Shown here piece after piece: positions 35,471 through 43,813 of a stretch of 64,000 nt of DNA. The translations under genes and the position numbers were made by a program. The DNA is from Nocardioides immobilis (lineage in GTDB: Bacteria > Actinomycetota > Actinomycetes > Propionibacteriales > Nocardioidaceae). The stretch covers positions 62,001 to 126,000 of the forward strand of contig NZ_QXGH01000026.1 of the NCBI RefSeq assembly GCF_003515065.1, given 5' to 3'. The notes under the pieces are model-generated. The model was not told the origin of the DNA, ran no database searches, and saw nothing but the letters and a program-made list of their open reading frames with translations. Position 1 is the stretch's first letter. Each line of letters starts with the position of its first letter.

Positions 35471-36066
35471 GCGTCGGCCCCGTCGGTGTCCCCGGTGTCC
35501 TCGGCGTCCTCGGGATGCCGCGTCCCGTCCATCCGGATGCCGCGGAAGACCTGGAGCAGGATCAGGCCCGCGCCGACGTTGATCGCGATGTCGGCGACGT
35601 TGAAGATCGGCCAGTTGGGGAGCTGGAGGAAGTCGATGACGTGCCCGCGGAACGGACCGGGCTCGCGGAGCATCCGGTCGGTGAGGTTGCCGGTGATGCC
35701 GGCGAGCAGCGCGCCCAGTCCGGCCGCCCAGACCCGGTCGACCACCTTCCGGCTCGCGACGAGCACGAACATCGTTGCCGCGATCGCCAGGCAGGAGAGA
35801 CCAACCGTGAACTCGGTGCCGAGCGAGAACGCCGCGCCGGGATTGCGGGTCAGGTGGAGCTGGAGCAGGTCGCCGACGACCCGGACGTCGTCACGATCCG
35901 TCAGCTGCTCGACGGCAGCGCGCTTGGAGAGCTGGTCGATGACGTAGACCACGACCGCGACGACCGCGAAGACGGCCCACGACCGGCGGCTCGTCAGCAC
36001 GGTCCGCGGGTGGTCGGCAGGGCCGCTCTTGCTGCTGTCTACCGACGTTCCTCGCGCTGCTTGCAT
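35467..36066 (-). CDS. lspA: Signal peptidase II (lipoprotein signal peptidase)
   Basis: Aspartic membrane protease that removes the signal peptide after Lgt has lipidated the cysteine. Four membrane segments; the two catalytic aspartates are in ITGNLTDRML and NVADIAINVGAG. Long N-terminal cytosolic part and a Asp/Glu-rich C-terminal tail. ATG 36066 gives 199 residues and overlaps the end of the DksA-like gene by 28 bases; the frame extends 24 codons more upstream without homology. Confidence 0.93.
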   Translation of the reverse strand: MQAARGTSVDSSKSGPADHPRTVLTSRRSWAVFAVVAVVVYVIDQLSKRAAVEQLTDRDDVRVVGDLLQLHLTRNPGAAFSLGTEFTVGLSCLAIAATMFVLVASRKVVDRVWAAGLGALLAGITGNLTDRMLREPGPFRGHVIDFLQLPNWPIFNVADIAINVGAGLILLQVFRGIRMDGTRHPEDAEDTGDTDGADA

Positions 36067-36881
36067 GTCATGCACAGTGTGGCACGGGGGAAAGCCATCA
36101 ACCGCATCTTGCCGATCGCATTGCCGCAGGACTCGCACACGCCGTACGAGCCGTCGTCGATGCGGACCAGGGCACGGTCGATCTGCGCGACCTTGTCCCG
36201 CTCATGGTTGAGCACCGTGAGCTCGTGGTCGCGCTCGAAGCTGGTCGCACCCAGGTCCGCCTGGTCCTGCCCGGCGCCGTCGCCTGCGTCGCGCAGCAGG
36301 CCGGACAGATCCGCTTCCTGCTCGGCGACGATCTGCTGGCTGTGGTCGCGCTGCTCGTGCAGCTCCTTGAGCACCTCGGCCAGCTCCGCCTTCGACCACG
36401 CCTCCTCGCCCTCGAGAACGACCAGCTTCGCGGGCGCCGCCTTCTTCGCGGCTGCCTTCTTCGCGGGAGCCTTCTTCACGGCGGCCTTCTTCACGGGTGC
36501 GGCCTTCTTCACGGGTGCGGCCTTCTTCACGGGTGCGGCCTTCTTCACGGGTGCGGCCTTCTTCACGGGTGCGGCCTTCTTCGCCGGTGCGGCCTTCTTC
36601 GCGGGCGCGGCCTTCTTCGCGGGCGCGGCCTTCTTCGCGGGCGCGGTCTTCGCGGGCGCGGTCTTCTTCGCGGGCGCGGCCTTCTTCGCGGGCGCGGCCT
36701 TCTTCGCGGGCGCGGTCTTCGCGGGCGCGGTCTTCTTCGCCGGTGCGGCCTTCTTCGCGTTCTTGGCCGGCGCGGTCTTCGCGGCTGCCGCCGCGGGCTG
36801 GTCGGTGCGTCGGCGGCCGATGATCTTGCCGGCTGCCGACACCGTTCGCCCTGCCAACGACTTCTTCGTGGTGCGGGCCAT
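36039..36881 (-). CDS. DksA/TraR zinc-finger protein with histone-H1-like Lys/Ala/Pro domain
   Basis: About 280 residues in two parts. Residues 20-150 are low-complexity repeats of PAKKAA and PVKKAA with a few KTAPAKTA, like the tail of histone H1 or HupB. Residues 150-280 are a DksA/TraR domain: a helical hairpin (ELAEVLKELHEQRDHSQQI, RDHELTVLNHERDKVAQI) and the zinc site CESCGNAIG with CMTCKQREE (C-x2-C-x17-C-x2-C). DksA-type proteins reach RNA polymerase through the secondary channel; the basic part should bind DNA. ATG 36881 has GGAGGAGG seven bases upstream. Repeats are encoded by near-identical 18-bp units. Confidence 0.88.
   Translation of the reverse strand: MARTTKKSLAGRTVSAAGKIIGRRRTDQPAAAAAKTAPAKNAKKAAPAKKTAPAKTAPAKKAAPAKKAAPAKKTAPAKTAPAKKAAPAKKAAPAKKAAPAKKAAPVKKAAPVKKAAPVKKAAPVKKAAPVKKAAVKKAPAKKAAAKKAAPAKLVVLEGEEAWSKAELAEVLKELHEQRDHSQQIVAEQEADLSGLLRDAGDGAGQDQADLGATSFERDHELTVLNHERDKVAQIDRALVRIDDGSYGVCESCGNAIGKMRLMAFPRATLCMTCKQREERR
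36487..36576. repeat. Five perfect 18-bp tandem repeats inside the H1-like domain
   Basis: The plus-strand unit ttcttcacgggtgcggcc occurs five times without change (36487-36576) and encodes PVKKAA on the minus strand. Degenerate units (ttcttcgcgggcgcggcc and 15-bp forms) continue to about 36767. Identical units favour slippage, so repeat number may vary between strains. Confidence 0.9.
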
Positions 36882-37008
36882 GTTCGGGCCTCCTCCGGAC
36901 CGTCTCACCCGCGGCGGGGGCCACGGGCTGCACGGAGGTTAGCCGCTGCGACGGTCGTCACCAAGGAGCCACTCCGCCCACCGAGATCACGGGCCCGAGG
37001 AAAACTGA

Positions 37009-37040
37009 CACCGGCCGGCCCCCGCAGGGGCCGGCCGGTG
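37009..37040 (-). terminator. Intrinsic terminator of divIVA
   Basis: CACCGGCCGGCCCC (37009-37022) pairs perfectly with 37027-37040 around the loop CGCA. On the minus strand it comes 26 bases after the divIVA stop and is followed by TCAGTTTTCC, a short T-run. It is the only hairpin with a T-run that I found in the window. Confidence 0.85.
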
Positions 37041-37066
37041 CCGATGTTGGTTGCGTGACCGTCCGG

Positions 37067-37834
37067 TCAGCGCTCCTCCTCGCCGAGGATCGACCGGAGC
37101 CGCTTGGGCGCCGGGGACTCGTCGGTCGGGGCGACGGTGTCGCCCGGAGCCTGCAGCGCCTCGAGCTGCTGCGTGAAGTAGCTCTTCAGGCGGGAGCGGT
37201 ACTCGCGCTCGAACGAGCGCAGGTTCTCGACCTCGACGCTGAGCTTGTCGCGCTCCTTCTCGAGGTCCGCGAACAGCTGCGTACGCCGCTCCGCGGTCTC
37301 GGAGTCGAGCATCTCGGAGCGGGTCCGCGCGTCGGACTCCATCCGGTCCGCCTTGCCCTTCGACTCGTTCTCGAGACGCTCGGCCTTGGTGCGGGCCTCG
37401 CCGACGATGCGGTCGGCCTCGTTCTTCGCGTCCTCGACCAGCTCGTCGGCGTTGCGCGTCGCGATCTCGAGCAGCCGCGCCGCGGCGTTCGACGCCTCGG
37501 GGACGGTCTCGACCCGGATCGTCTCGACGCCACCGGCGGTCTCGACGGGAGCAGCCGCGGGGGGCTGCGGGGCCGCCGCGACGACAGGCGCCGGCGGCTC
37601 GGGGGCGGGCGCCTCGCGCACCGCGGTCAGCTGCGTGGTGGCAGCCTCGGACGACGGCGAGCCGGACTGGGCCGCAGCGAGCTTGGCGCGCAGTTCGTCG
37701 TTCTCGGCGGTCAGGCGAGCAAGCTCGGCCTCCACCTCGTCGAGGAACTGGTCGACCTCACCCATGTCGTAGCCCTCGCGGAGCCGGACGGGGGTAAAGC
37801 GCTTGTTGCTCACGTCCTCGGGCGTCAGCGGCAT
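37067..37834 (-). CDS. divIVA: DivIVA/Wag31 polar growth protein
   Basis: 255 residues. The N-terminal DivIVA domain (MPLTPEDVSNKRFTPVRLRE, GYDMGEVDQFLDEVEAELARL) binds curved membrane; a Pro/Ala/Glu-rich linker (about 70-105) leads into a long coiled coil (NAADELVEDAKNEAD-type heptads, then FADLEKERDKLSVEVENLRS). In actinobacteria it marks poles and septa and directs wall synthesis. AGGTGAGG lies before the ATG. The upstream 82 bases contain TTGACA but no well-spaced -10 box, and a GGGAC/GTCCC dyad (37859-37873). Confidence 0.95.
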   Translation of the reverse strand: MPLTPEDVSNKRFTPVRLREGYDMGEVDQFLDEVEAELARLTAENDELRAKLAAAQSGSPSSEAATTQLTAVREAPAPEPPAPVVAAAPQPPAAAPVETAGGVETIRVETVPEASNAAARLLEIATRNADELVEDAKNEADRIVGEARTKAERLENESKGKADRMESDARTRSEMLDSETAERRTQLFADLEKERDKLSVEVENLRSFEREYRSRLKSYFTQQLEALQAPGDTVAPTDESPAPKRLRSILGEEER

Positions 37835-37916
37835 GACCTCACCTATCTTTGAGAAACGGGGACTTACTGTCCCGCGAACAATAGCGCCTGACCAGTGTCA
37901 ACAGAGATTCGACCGA

Positions 37917-38210
37917 TCAGGACAAGAGCAGTGCGCGGTTCAGGTACAACGCCACGTAGGCGAGGATCATGACCAGGATGAAGCTCAGGTCGAGCGCGAA
38001 GTTGCCGATCCGGAGCGGCTTGACCACGCGCCGCAACGCGTTGATCGGCGGGTCGGTGATCGAGTAGACCACCTCGAGCAGCACCAGCAGCACCCCGCGC
38101 GGTTCCCACGACCGGGCGAACACCTGGACCCAGTCGACGATGAACCGGATCCAGAGCAGCCCGATGAAGACCCAGAGGACAACCTCGATGATCAGACCGA
38201 CGAGCGTCAA
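37917..38210 (-). CDS. YggT family membrane protein
   Basis: 97 residues with two membrane segments of the YggT family (LIIEVVLWVFIGLLWIRFI and LDLSFILVMILAYVALYL), with TDPPINALRRVVKPLRIG between them. The gene sits between sepF and divIVA, its usual place in Gram-positive bacteria; a link with division or membrane insertion has been proposed for the family. Confidence 0.9.
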   Translation of the reverse strand: MTLVGLIIEVVLWVFIGLLWIRFIVDWVQVFARSWEPRGVLLVLLEVVYSITDPPINALRRVVKPLRIGNFALDLSFILVMILAYVALYLNRALLLS

Positions 38211-38297
38211 CGACCGTTCCTAGCAATGGCTGAATGGGACTGCCGCGATCCTAGGGGCGTCGCCCAATCCGGCTCGTCTGGGGGCGGGTATTCCGAC

Positions 38298-38807
38298 TCA
38301 GCTCTGGTTGAAGAAGCCGGCGTCGGCGATCCGCTGCTTGTCGGCCGCGGCCACGGTGACGTTCTGCGGCGACAGCAGGAACACCTTGTTGGTCACCCGC
38401 TCGATGCTGCCGCGGGTGGCGAAGATGAGGCCGGCAGCGAAGTCGACGAGGCGCTTGGCGTCGGCGTCGTCCATCTCGGAGAGGTTCATGATCACCGGCG
38501 TGCCGTCGCGGTACTGCTCCCCCACTGCGCGCGCCTCGTTGTAGGTGCGCGGGTGCAGCGTCGTGATCCGGGAGAGCTCGGCCACCACACCGACGGCCGG
38601 GGCCGCGGTCGCCGCTGCCGGCGCCGGGCGGCGGCGCTCGTTGATGTCGGCGACGGAAGCCGTGCGCGCGCGTGGGGCGCGGTCCTGACGGGCGTCGCGA
38701 GCAGGAGCGGCCTCCTGGGCGTCGTACCCGTCGACGTCGAACTCGTCGTAACCGGTGTCCTCGAGCAGGCCGAGGTATTCACCGATCCTGCGCATCGCAC
38801 CGCTCAT
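38298..38807 (-). CDS. sepF: Cell division protein SepF
   Basis: 169 residues. An N-terminal amphipathic membrane anchor (MSGAMRRIGEYLGLLED) and an acidic and basic linker are followed by the SepF domain (ITTLHPRTYNEARAVGEQY, PVIMNLSEMDDADAKRLVDF, VTNKVFLLSPQNV). It tethers FtsZ to the membrane and replaces FtsA, which actinobacteria lack. ATG 38807 has GGAGG eight bases upstream; further upstream frame has no homology. Confidence 0.95.
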   Translation of the reverse strand: MSGAMRRIGEYLGLLEDTGYDEFDVDGYDAQEAAPARDARQDRAPRARTASVADINERRRPAPAAATAAPAVGVVAELSRITTLHPRTYNEARAVGEQYRDGTPVIMNLSEMDDADAKRLVDFAAGLIFATRGSIERVTNKVFLLSPQNVTVAAADKQRIADAGFFNQS

Positions 38808-38877
38808 GGCTGTTGCCTCCGCCTCGTCTTCTTCAGTCTGCGTCCCGGTCGGGACACCGCTTGGCTTGTTGTGGACA

Positions 38878-39597
38878 TTACTGGACCGAGGGCCTCGATC
38901 CGAGGACCGCGGTGCCGACGCGCACGTGTGTCGCGCCGGCCTGGATCGCCGCTTCCAGGTCGCCACTCATGCCGGCCGACAGCCAGTCGGCAGCGGGGTG
39001 GTCGACGAGGAAGTCGCGGCGTACGTCGGACAGCCGGGCGAACGCCGCAGCCGGGTCCTCCCCGAGCGGGGCGACCGCCATCAGACCGCGCAGCCGGAGC
39101 GCCCCGGCGGCCTCGACCGCGGCGGCCAGCGCCGACAGCTCCGCAGGGTCGGCGCCCGCGCGGCCCGGCCGGTCCGGCGGGTCGAGACTGACCTGCAGGA
39201 GTGCGTCGACGGGGTGTGCGCGGCCCTGGGCGCCGGAGTCGAGCCGGCCGACGAGCTTCTTCCGGTCGACGGAGTGGACGACGTCGGCGTACGCCGCCAC
39301 CGCCGCGGCCTTGTTGCTCTGCAGGCCGCCGACGAAGTGCCAACGCAGCCCGGGACCCCCAGGAGCTTGCAGGTCGGCGCACTCCTGCTGCTTGGCCTCG
39401 GCCTCCTGATGGCGGTTCTCGCCGACGTCGGTGACGCCGAGGTCGGCGAGCAGCCGGACGTCGGAGGCGGGGAAGTACTTCGTGACGACCACCAGGGTGA
39501 CCTCGTCGGGACTGCGGCCGGAGCCCTCGCACGCCACTGCGATCCGTTCCCGTACGGCGGCGAGACCCGCGGCCACCTGCGCACGCCTCGCGGTCAT
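38878..39597 (-). CDS. yggS: YggS/PROSC family PLP homeostasis protein
   Basis: 239-residue alanine-racemase-type barrel that binds PLP without known catalysis; PLP lysine is in LVVVTKYFPASDVRLL. Further motifs are VGENRHQEAEAKQQE, WHFVGGLQSNKA and RLRGLMAVAP, with MSGDLEAAIQAGATHVRVG at the phosphate site. ATG 39597 overlaps the pgeF stop (ATGA). Confidence 0.94.
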   Translation of the reverse strand: MTARRAQVAAGLAAVRERIAVACEGSGRSPDEVTLVVVTKYFPASDVRLLADLGVTDVGENRHQEAEAKQQECADLQAPGGPGLRWHFVGGLQSNKAAAVAAYADVVHSVDRKKLVGRLDSGAQGRAHPVDALLQVSLDPPDRPGRAGADPAELSALAAAVEAAGALRLRGLMAVAPLGEDPAAAFARLSDVRRDFLVDHPAADWLSAGMSGDLEAAIQAGATHVRVGTAVLGSRPSVQ

Positions 39598-40292
39598 CGG
39601 ATCCACACCAGCCCTGCGAACCGGCCCGCGTCGCCGCCGTCGCGCCGGTAGGAGTGGAGCTGCTCGTCCTCGAGCGTGCACCGGCCGACGTGCGTCGCGG
39701 AGACGCCGGCCTCGGCCAGCTGCGCCTCGACCCCTGCGCCGAGGTCGAGGGCGGGCGTGCCCCACGAGGTCTCCGACATCGCGGCAGGGACGACCGCCGC
39801 GACCTCGCGACGCATCTCCTCCGGCACCTCGTAGCAGCGACCGCACACGTGCGGCCCGATCCACGCCCGGATCTCCTCTGCGCCGAGTGCCCGCATCCGA
39901 GCGACCGTGGTGCCGACGATGCCCAGCGTCATGCCGAGCCGGCCTGCGTGCACGGCGCCGATGACACCGGCGCCGGGATCGGCCAGCAGGACCGGCACGC
40001 AGTCGGCCACCCGGACCATCAGGCCCACCCCGCGGCGCGTGGTCACCAGCGCGTCGGCTTCGGGTACGTCGTCGCCGGCCGGGTCGTCGACGACCTGCAC
40101 GACCTCGTCGCCGTGGACCTGCCTCAGCCGTGCGAACGGCACCCCGGTCGCCTCGACTACCGCAGCGAGGGAGGCGGCGAAGCCTTCGTTCTCGTTCTCC
40201 AGGTCGAGCGTGGCGTCCGTGAACGCGACCTCGACCCGGACCCCGTCAGCGGGGCTCGGGTCGAGGGCGCAGGTGTCACGGAAGGCGAACAC
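39594..40292 (-). CDS. pgeF: PgeF/YfiH family (polyphenol oxidase-like) protein
   Basis: 232 residues with the metal-type motifs RQVHGDEVVQV, RVADCVPVLLAD and IGAVHAGRLGM and the cysteines of IGPHVCGRCYEVP. E. coli PgeF removes wrongly incorporated L-Ser from muropeptide precursors; other members are called multicopper or purine nucleoside enzymes. Its place after ftsZ fits a wall-editing role. GTG start 18 bases after the ftsZ stop, without a good ribosome site. Confidence 0.9.
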   Translation of the reverse strand: MFAFRDTCALDPSPADGVRVEVAFTDATLDLENENEGFAASLAAVVEATGVPFARLRQVHGDEVVQVVDDPAGDDVPEADALVTTRRGVGLMVRVADCVPVLLADPGAGVIGAVHAGRLGMTLGIVGTTVARMRALGAEEIRAWIGPHVCGRCYEVPEEMRREVAAVVPAAMSETSWGTPALDLGAGVEAQLAEAGVSATHVGRCTLEDEQLHSYRRDGGDAGRFAGLVWIR

Positions 40293-40310
40293 GAATGCTG
40301 GTATCGCGAT

Positions 40311-41516
40311 CTACTTCAGGAAGTCCGGCACGTCCAGGTCGTCGTCGAAGTCCATCGGCGGCGACGTCGGCCGCGCACCCACCGGTACGGACGGCTGCTG
40401 GACCGGGGCTTCCTGCCGGGCCGGGGCTTCCTGCCGGACCGGGGCCTGCTCGGCCACGGGCTCGGGCTCGCGACGGGTGGCGATGGCTGCCCGCATCTCC
40501 TCCTGGGTCTGCTGCGGACGGGCGTCCGGCCGGCGCAGCGAGCTGCCGGTCTCGCGCTTCCGCGGCGGGGTGCCCCCGTCGAAGCCCGCGGCGATGACCG
40601 TGATCCGCACCTCGTCGCCGAGCGCGTCGTCGATGATCGCACCGAAGATGATGTTGGCCTCGGGGTGCACGGCCTCGGCGACCATCCCGGCCGCCTGGCT
40701 GATCTCGAAGATGCCGAGGTCGGAGCCACCGGCGACCGACAGCAGCACGCCGTGGGCGCCGTCGATCGACGCCTCGAGCAGCGGGCTGCTCACCGCCATC
40801 TCGGCCGCGGCGAGCGCGCGGTCCTCGCCGCGGGCGGAGCCGATGCCCATCAGCGCCGAGCCGGCGTTGCTCATGACCGCCTTCACGTCGGCGAAGTCGA
40901 CGTTGATCAGGCCGGGGGTGGTGATCAGGTCGGTGATGCCGGAGACACCCTGCAGCAGCACCTGGTCGGCCTGGCGGAACGCGTCCATCACCGACACGTT
41001 GCGGTCGGAGATCTGCAGCAGCCGGTCGTTCGGGATCACGATGAGGGTGTCGACCTCCTCGCGGAGCCGCTCGATGCCCTCGTCGGCCGACTTCTTCCGG
41101 CGCATTCCCTCGAAGGTGAATGGCCGGGTGACGACGCCGATGGTCAGCGCGCCCAGCGAGCGGGCGATCCGGGCCACGACCGGCGCACCGCCGGTGCCCG
41201 TGCCGCCGCCCTCGCCCGCGGTCACGAAGACCATGTCGGCCCCCTTGAGGACCTCCTCGATCTCCTCGGCGTGGTCCTCGGCGGCCTTGCCGCCGACGTC
41301 CGGGTTGGCACCGGCACCGAGCCCGCGGGTGAGCTCGCGGCCGATGTCGAGCTTGACGTCGGCGTCGCTCATCAGCAGCGCCTGCGCGTCGGTGTTGATC
41401 GCGATGAACTCGACGCCCTTGAGTCCGACCTCGATCATCCGGTTGACGGCGTTGACCCCGCCGCCACCGATGCCTACGACCTTGATGATGGCCAGGTAGT
41501 TCTGTGCAGCAGCCAC
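40311..41516 (-). CDS. ftsZ: Cell division protein FtsZ
   Basis: Tubulin-like GTPase that forms the Z ring. 401 residues: GIGGGGVNAVNRMIE, the tubulin signature GGGTGTGGAPVVARIA, T7-loop NVDFADVKAVM, then a variable Gln/Glu/Pro linker and the conserved end DDLDVPDFLK that binds SepF and others. GTG 41516 has GAGGGG eight bases upstream; the frame extends 22 codons without homology. The 174-base gap to ftsQ holds its own promoter signals. Confidence 0.98.
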   Translation of the reverse strand: MAAAQNYLAIIKVVGIGGGGVNAVNRMIEVGLKGVEFIAINTDAQALLMSDADVKLDIGRELTRGLGAGANPDVGGKAAEDHAEEIEEVLKGADMVFVTAGEGGGTGTGGAPVVARIARSLGALTIGVVTRPFTFEGMRRKKSADEGIERLREEVDTLIVIPNDRLLQISDRNVSVMDAFRQADQVLLQGVSGITDLITTPGLINVDFADVKAVMSNAGSALMGIGSARGEDRALAAAEMAVSSPLLEASIDGAHGVLLSVAGGSDLGIFEISQAAGMVAEAVHPEANIIFGAIIDDALGDEVRITVIAAGFDGGTPPRKRETGSSLRRPDARPQQTQEEMRAAIATRREPEPVAEQAPVRQEAPARQEAPVQQPSVPVGARPTSPPMDFDDDLDVPDFLK

Positions 41517-41574
41517 GCCGTCTTCCCCTCTCGACTGTCCCAGTGATGGTGCCCGGGTCTGGTTGGCAACCCTT

Positions 41575-41605
41575 ACCCTCATCCTGAGGGTTATAGTTAT
41601 GTCAA
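41575..41605 (-). promoter_or_regulatory. Candidate ftsZ promoter region with 7-bp dyad
   Basis: The minus strand carries TTGACA (41600-41605) followed at once by ATAACTATAAC (41590-41600), the only AT-rich patch here, and then the inverted repeat ACCCTCA/TGAGGGT with a three-base loop (41575-41591). TTGACA and TATAAC are too close to serve as one -35/-10 pair; TATAAC with GGGAAC 17 bases upstream is another option. The dyad overlaps the likely start site, so it may be an operator or a leader hairpin. Confidence 0.4.
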
Positions 41606-41690
41606 CCTCTTGGTTCCCATGACAGTAGGGAGAGCGGCCTCCCCTGCTCGGGAGACACGCCGAAGGAAGTGGGGTCGGATCAGACCCCGG

Positions 41691-42437
41691 TCACTTCGTG
41701 GCCGGCAGACCGGGCACGCTGACGTCGTACGACGTCGCGTCCGGGCGGGCCTCGAGCAGGGTGAGGAGGACCTCGGCCTTCTGGTCGGACTCGTCGGAGC
41801 TCCCCCACGTGACCGTCCGGCCCTCCCCCAGCTGCAGCAGGATCTCGTCCGCGCTCTCGACCCGGATGTGGTCGACGAGCCGCGTCACCTCCTCGTCCAG
41901 CGCGGCCACGACCGCGGCGGCCTCCTCGAGCGCGAACCGGTCGGCCCGCGAGCCGACGACGACCTGTGGCAGGGAGGCCGGGGGCTGCTGCGGCATCCGG
42001 TCGAAGGTGAAGGTGTCGCCGCCCTCGGCGAGGAACACGTACCCCGAGCCCTCGGTCACCACCGCGAGCGGCTGCCACTCCTCGACCTCGATGCGGATGT
42101 CGCGCGGCCACTGGCGGGACGCGTCGACTGCCTTCACCGCCGTGAGCCGACCCTCGACCTGGGCCTCGATCTCGGCCAGGTCCACCCGGGCCAGGGCGTC
42201 GCCGGTCGGGACCTCCGCCGCCGCGAGGACCTCGGTCTCCGTGAGCTGCGACGTCCCGGTGACCTCGGCGCCCTCGACCCGCAGCCACGGCGAGAAGTAG
42301 ATGCCGTAGATCGCGAAGGCGACGCTCGCGACCAGGAGCACCCCGACCAGCACCCGGCGCCAGACCAGCCAGCGCCGTGCCCACTGACGCCGTGCGAACC
42401 GGCGGCGGGTGCGGTCCTGCGCGGCGCGCTCAGCCAC
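41691..42437 (-). CDS. ftsQ: Cell division protein FtsQ
   Basis: 248 residues with a basic cytosolic start (RRRFARRQWARRWLVWRR), one membrane helix (VLVGVLLVASVAFAIYGIYF), a POTRA domain (LRVEGAEVTGTSQLTETEV) and a beta domain ending at VPGLPATK. Bridges early and late division proteins outside the membrane. The GTG start overlaps murC by eight bases. Confidence 0.92.
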   Translation of the reverse strand: MAERAAQDRTRRRFARRQWARRWLVWRRVLVGVLLVASVAFAIYGIYFSPWLRVEGAEVTGTSQLTETEVLAAAEVPTGDALARVDLAEIEAQVEGRLTAVKAVDASRQWPRDIRIEVEEWQPLAVVTEGSGYVFLAEGGDTFTFDRMPQQPPASLPQVVVGSRADRFALEEAAAVVAALDEEVTRLVDHIRVESADEILLQLGEGRTVTWGSSDESDQKAEVLLTLLEARPDATSYDVSVPGLPATK

Positions 42438-43800
42438 CGGCTCGCTCCTCGAGCGCCGCGACCAGCTGCGGCGCCAGGGCGGTCACGTCGCCCGCTCCGA
42501 GGGTCAGGACGACGTCGCCCGGCCGGGCCCGGTCGAGAAGGACGTCGAGCGCGCGGTCACGGTCGGCGACGAACGTGACCTGCTCCGCAGGCAGGGGTAC
42601 GGCGTCCGCGACCACCGCTCCCGTGACCGACGGATCGGGGTCCTCGCGCGCGACGTAGACGTCGAGCACCACGACCTCGTCCGCGGCACCGAGCGCGGCG
42701 CCCATCTCGGCGCCGAAGATCCGGGTGCGGGAGACCAGGTGCGGTTGGAAGCACACGACCAGGCGGCCGTCTCCGGCCACCGACCGGGCGGCCTCGAGGT
42801 CGCCCTTGATCTCGCTGGGGTGGTGGGCATAGCTGTCGTAGACGCGGATCCCGGAGACATCGCCGATCGGCTCCATCCGCCGCTTGGCGCCGCGATGGCG
42901 CGCCAGGCCACGGATCAGTGCGCCCGGGTCGGCGTCGAGCTCCAGCCCTACGGCGAGGGCGTACAGCGCGTCCTGCGCGTAGTGCCGTCCCGGGACGGCG
43001 AGCTCGACCCAGCCGAGGTCCTCGCCGTGGGCCTCGACCCGGAACCGGGTGCCACCGTCGGCGGTCGTCAGCTCGTGGCCGCGGACGGTCGCGCCCGGGA
43101 AGAACCCCGCGGTCACGTCGGCGAGGTCGCGGCGATCGGCGATGGTGACGCGGGCGCGCTGGGCGAACTCCGCGAACGCCGCCTCGTAGGCCTCCTCGGT
43201 GCCCCAGTGGTCGAGGTGGTCGGCGTCGACGTTGGTGATGACGGCGATGTCCGGTGTGTAGACGAGGAAGGCACCGTCGGACTCGTCGGCCTCCACGACG
43301 GCGACCGGTCCCGTGCCCAGTCGCGCGTTGGTGCCGAGCGACTCGACCTCGGCGCCGATGGCGAACGTCAGGTCGCACCCCGCCTCCTGCAGGGCGACGG
43401 TCGTCATCGCCGTGGTCGTCGTCTTGCCGTGGGTGCCGGCGATCGCCACCACCGACCTGCCCACCAGCACCGACTGCAGGCCTGCCGACCGCGGCCACAG
43501 CCGGAGGCCCCGGGCGGTCGCCGCGACGATCTCCGGGTTGTCCTCACGGGCTGCGGTCGTGGCGACGACGGTGTCGATGCCGTCGAGGTTCGCGGCGTCG
43601 TGTCCGAGGTGCACCACGATGCCCTCGCTCCGCAGGGCCTGGACGACGGCCGAGTCGCTGGCGTCGCTGCCGCTGACCGCGATCCCGGACTGGTGCATGA
43701 GTCGCGCGATCGCGGAGAGACCGGCACCGCCGATCCCGACGAAGTGCACCCGGCCGAGCCGGTCAGCGGCCGGGATCTCGTCGGGGACAGGGATTCTCAT
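42430..43800 (-). CDS. murC: UDP-N-acetylmuramate-L-alanine ligase
   Basis: Adds L-Ala to UDP-MurNAc. 456 residues with the Rossmann start VHFVGIGGAGLSAIARLM, the ATP loop VAIAGTHGKTTTTAMTT, VEADESDGAFL and YDSYAHHPSEIKGDLEAAR. ATG 43800 is 13 bases after murG on the same strand; 30 further upstream codons lack homology. Ends by overlapping ftsQ. Confidence 0.97.
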   Translation of the reverse strand: MRIPVPDEIPAADRLGRVHFVGIGGAGLSAIARLMHQSGIAVSGSDASDSAVVQALRSEGIVVHLGHDAANLDGIDTVVATTAAREDNPEIVAATARGLRLWPRSAGLQSVLVGRSVVAIAGTHGKTTTTAMTTVALQEAGCDLTFAIGAEVESLGTNARLGTGPVAVVEADESDGAFLVYTPDIAVITNVDADHLDHWGTEEAYEAAFAEFAQRARVTIADRRDLADVTAGFFPGATVRGHELTTADGGTRFRVEAHGEDLGWVELAVPGRHYAQDALYALAVGLELDADPGALIRGLARHRGAKRRMEPIGDVSGIRVYDSYAHHPSEIKGDLEAARSVAGDGRLVVCFQPHLVSRTRIFGAEMGAALGAADEVVVLDVYVAREDPDPSVTGAVVADAVPLPAEQVTFVADRDRALDVLLDRARPGDVVLTLGAGDVTALAPQLVAALEERAGG

Positions 43801-43813
43801 CGGAGCGCCGCCC

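Noticed and set aside
36487..36767. Possible CRISPR-like array
   Set aside because: Units are 15-18 bp, contiguous without spacers and code for PVKKAA in frame.
36497..36823. Repetitive Ser/Arg/Pro protein opposite the H1-like repeats
   Set aside because: It is only the antisense reading of the Lys/Ala codon repeats.
37896..37901. TTGACA upstream of divIVA as a full promoter
   Set aside because: The only AT-rich hexamer downstream (TATTGT) is 12 bases away, too close for a -35/-10 pair.
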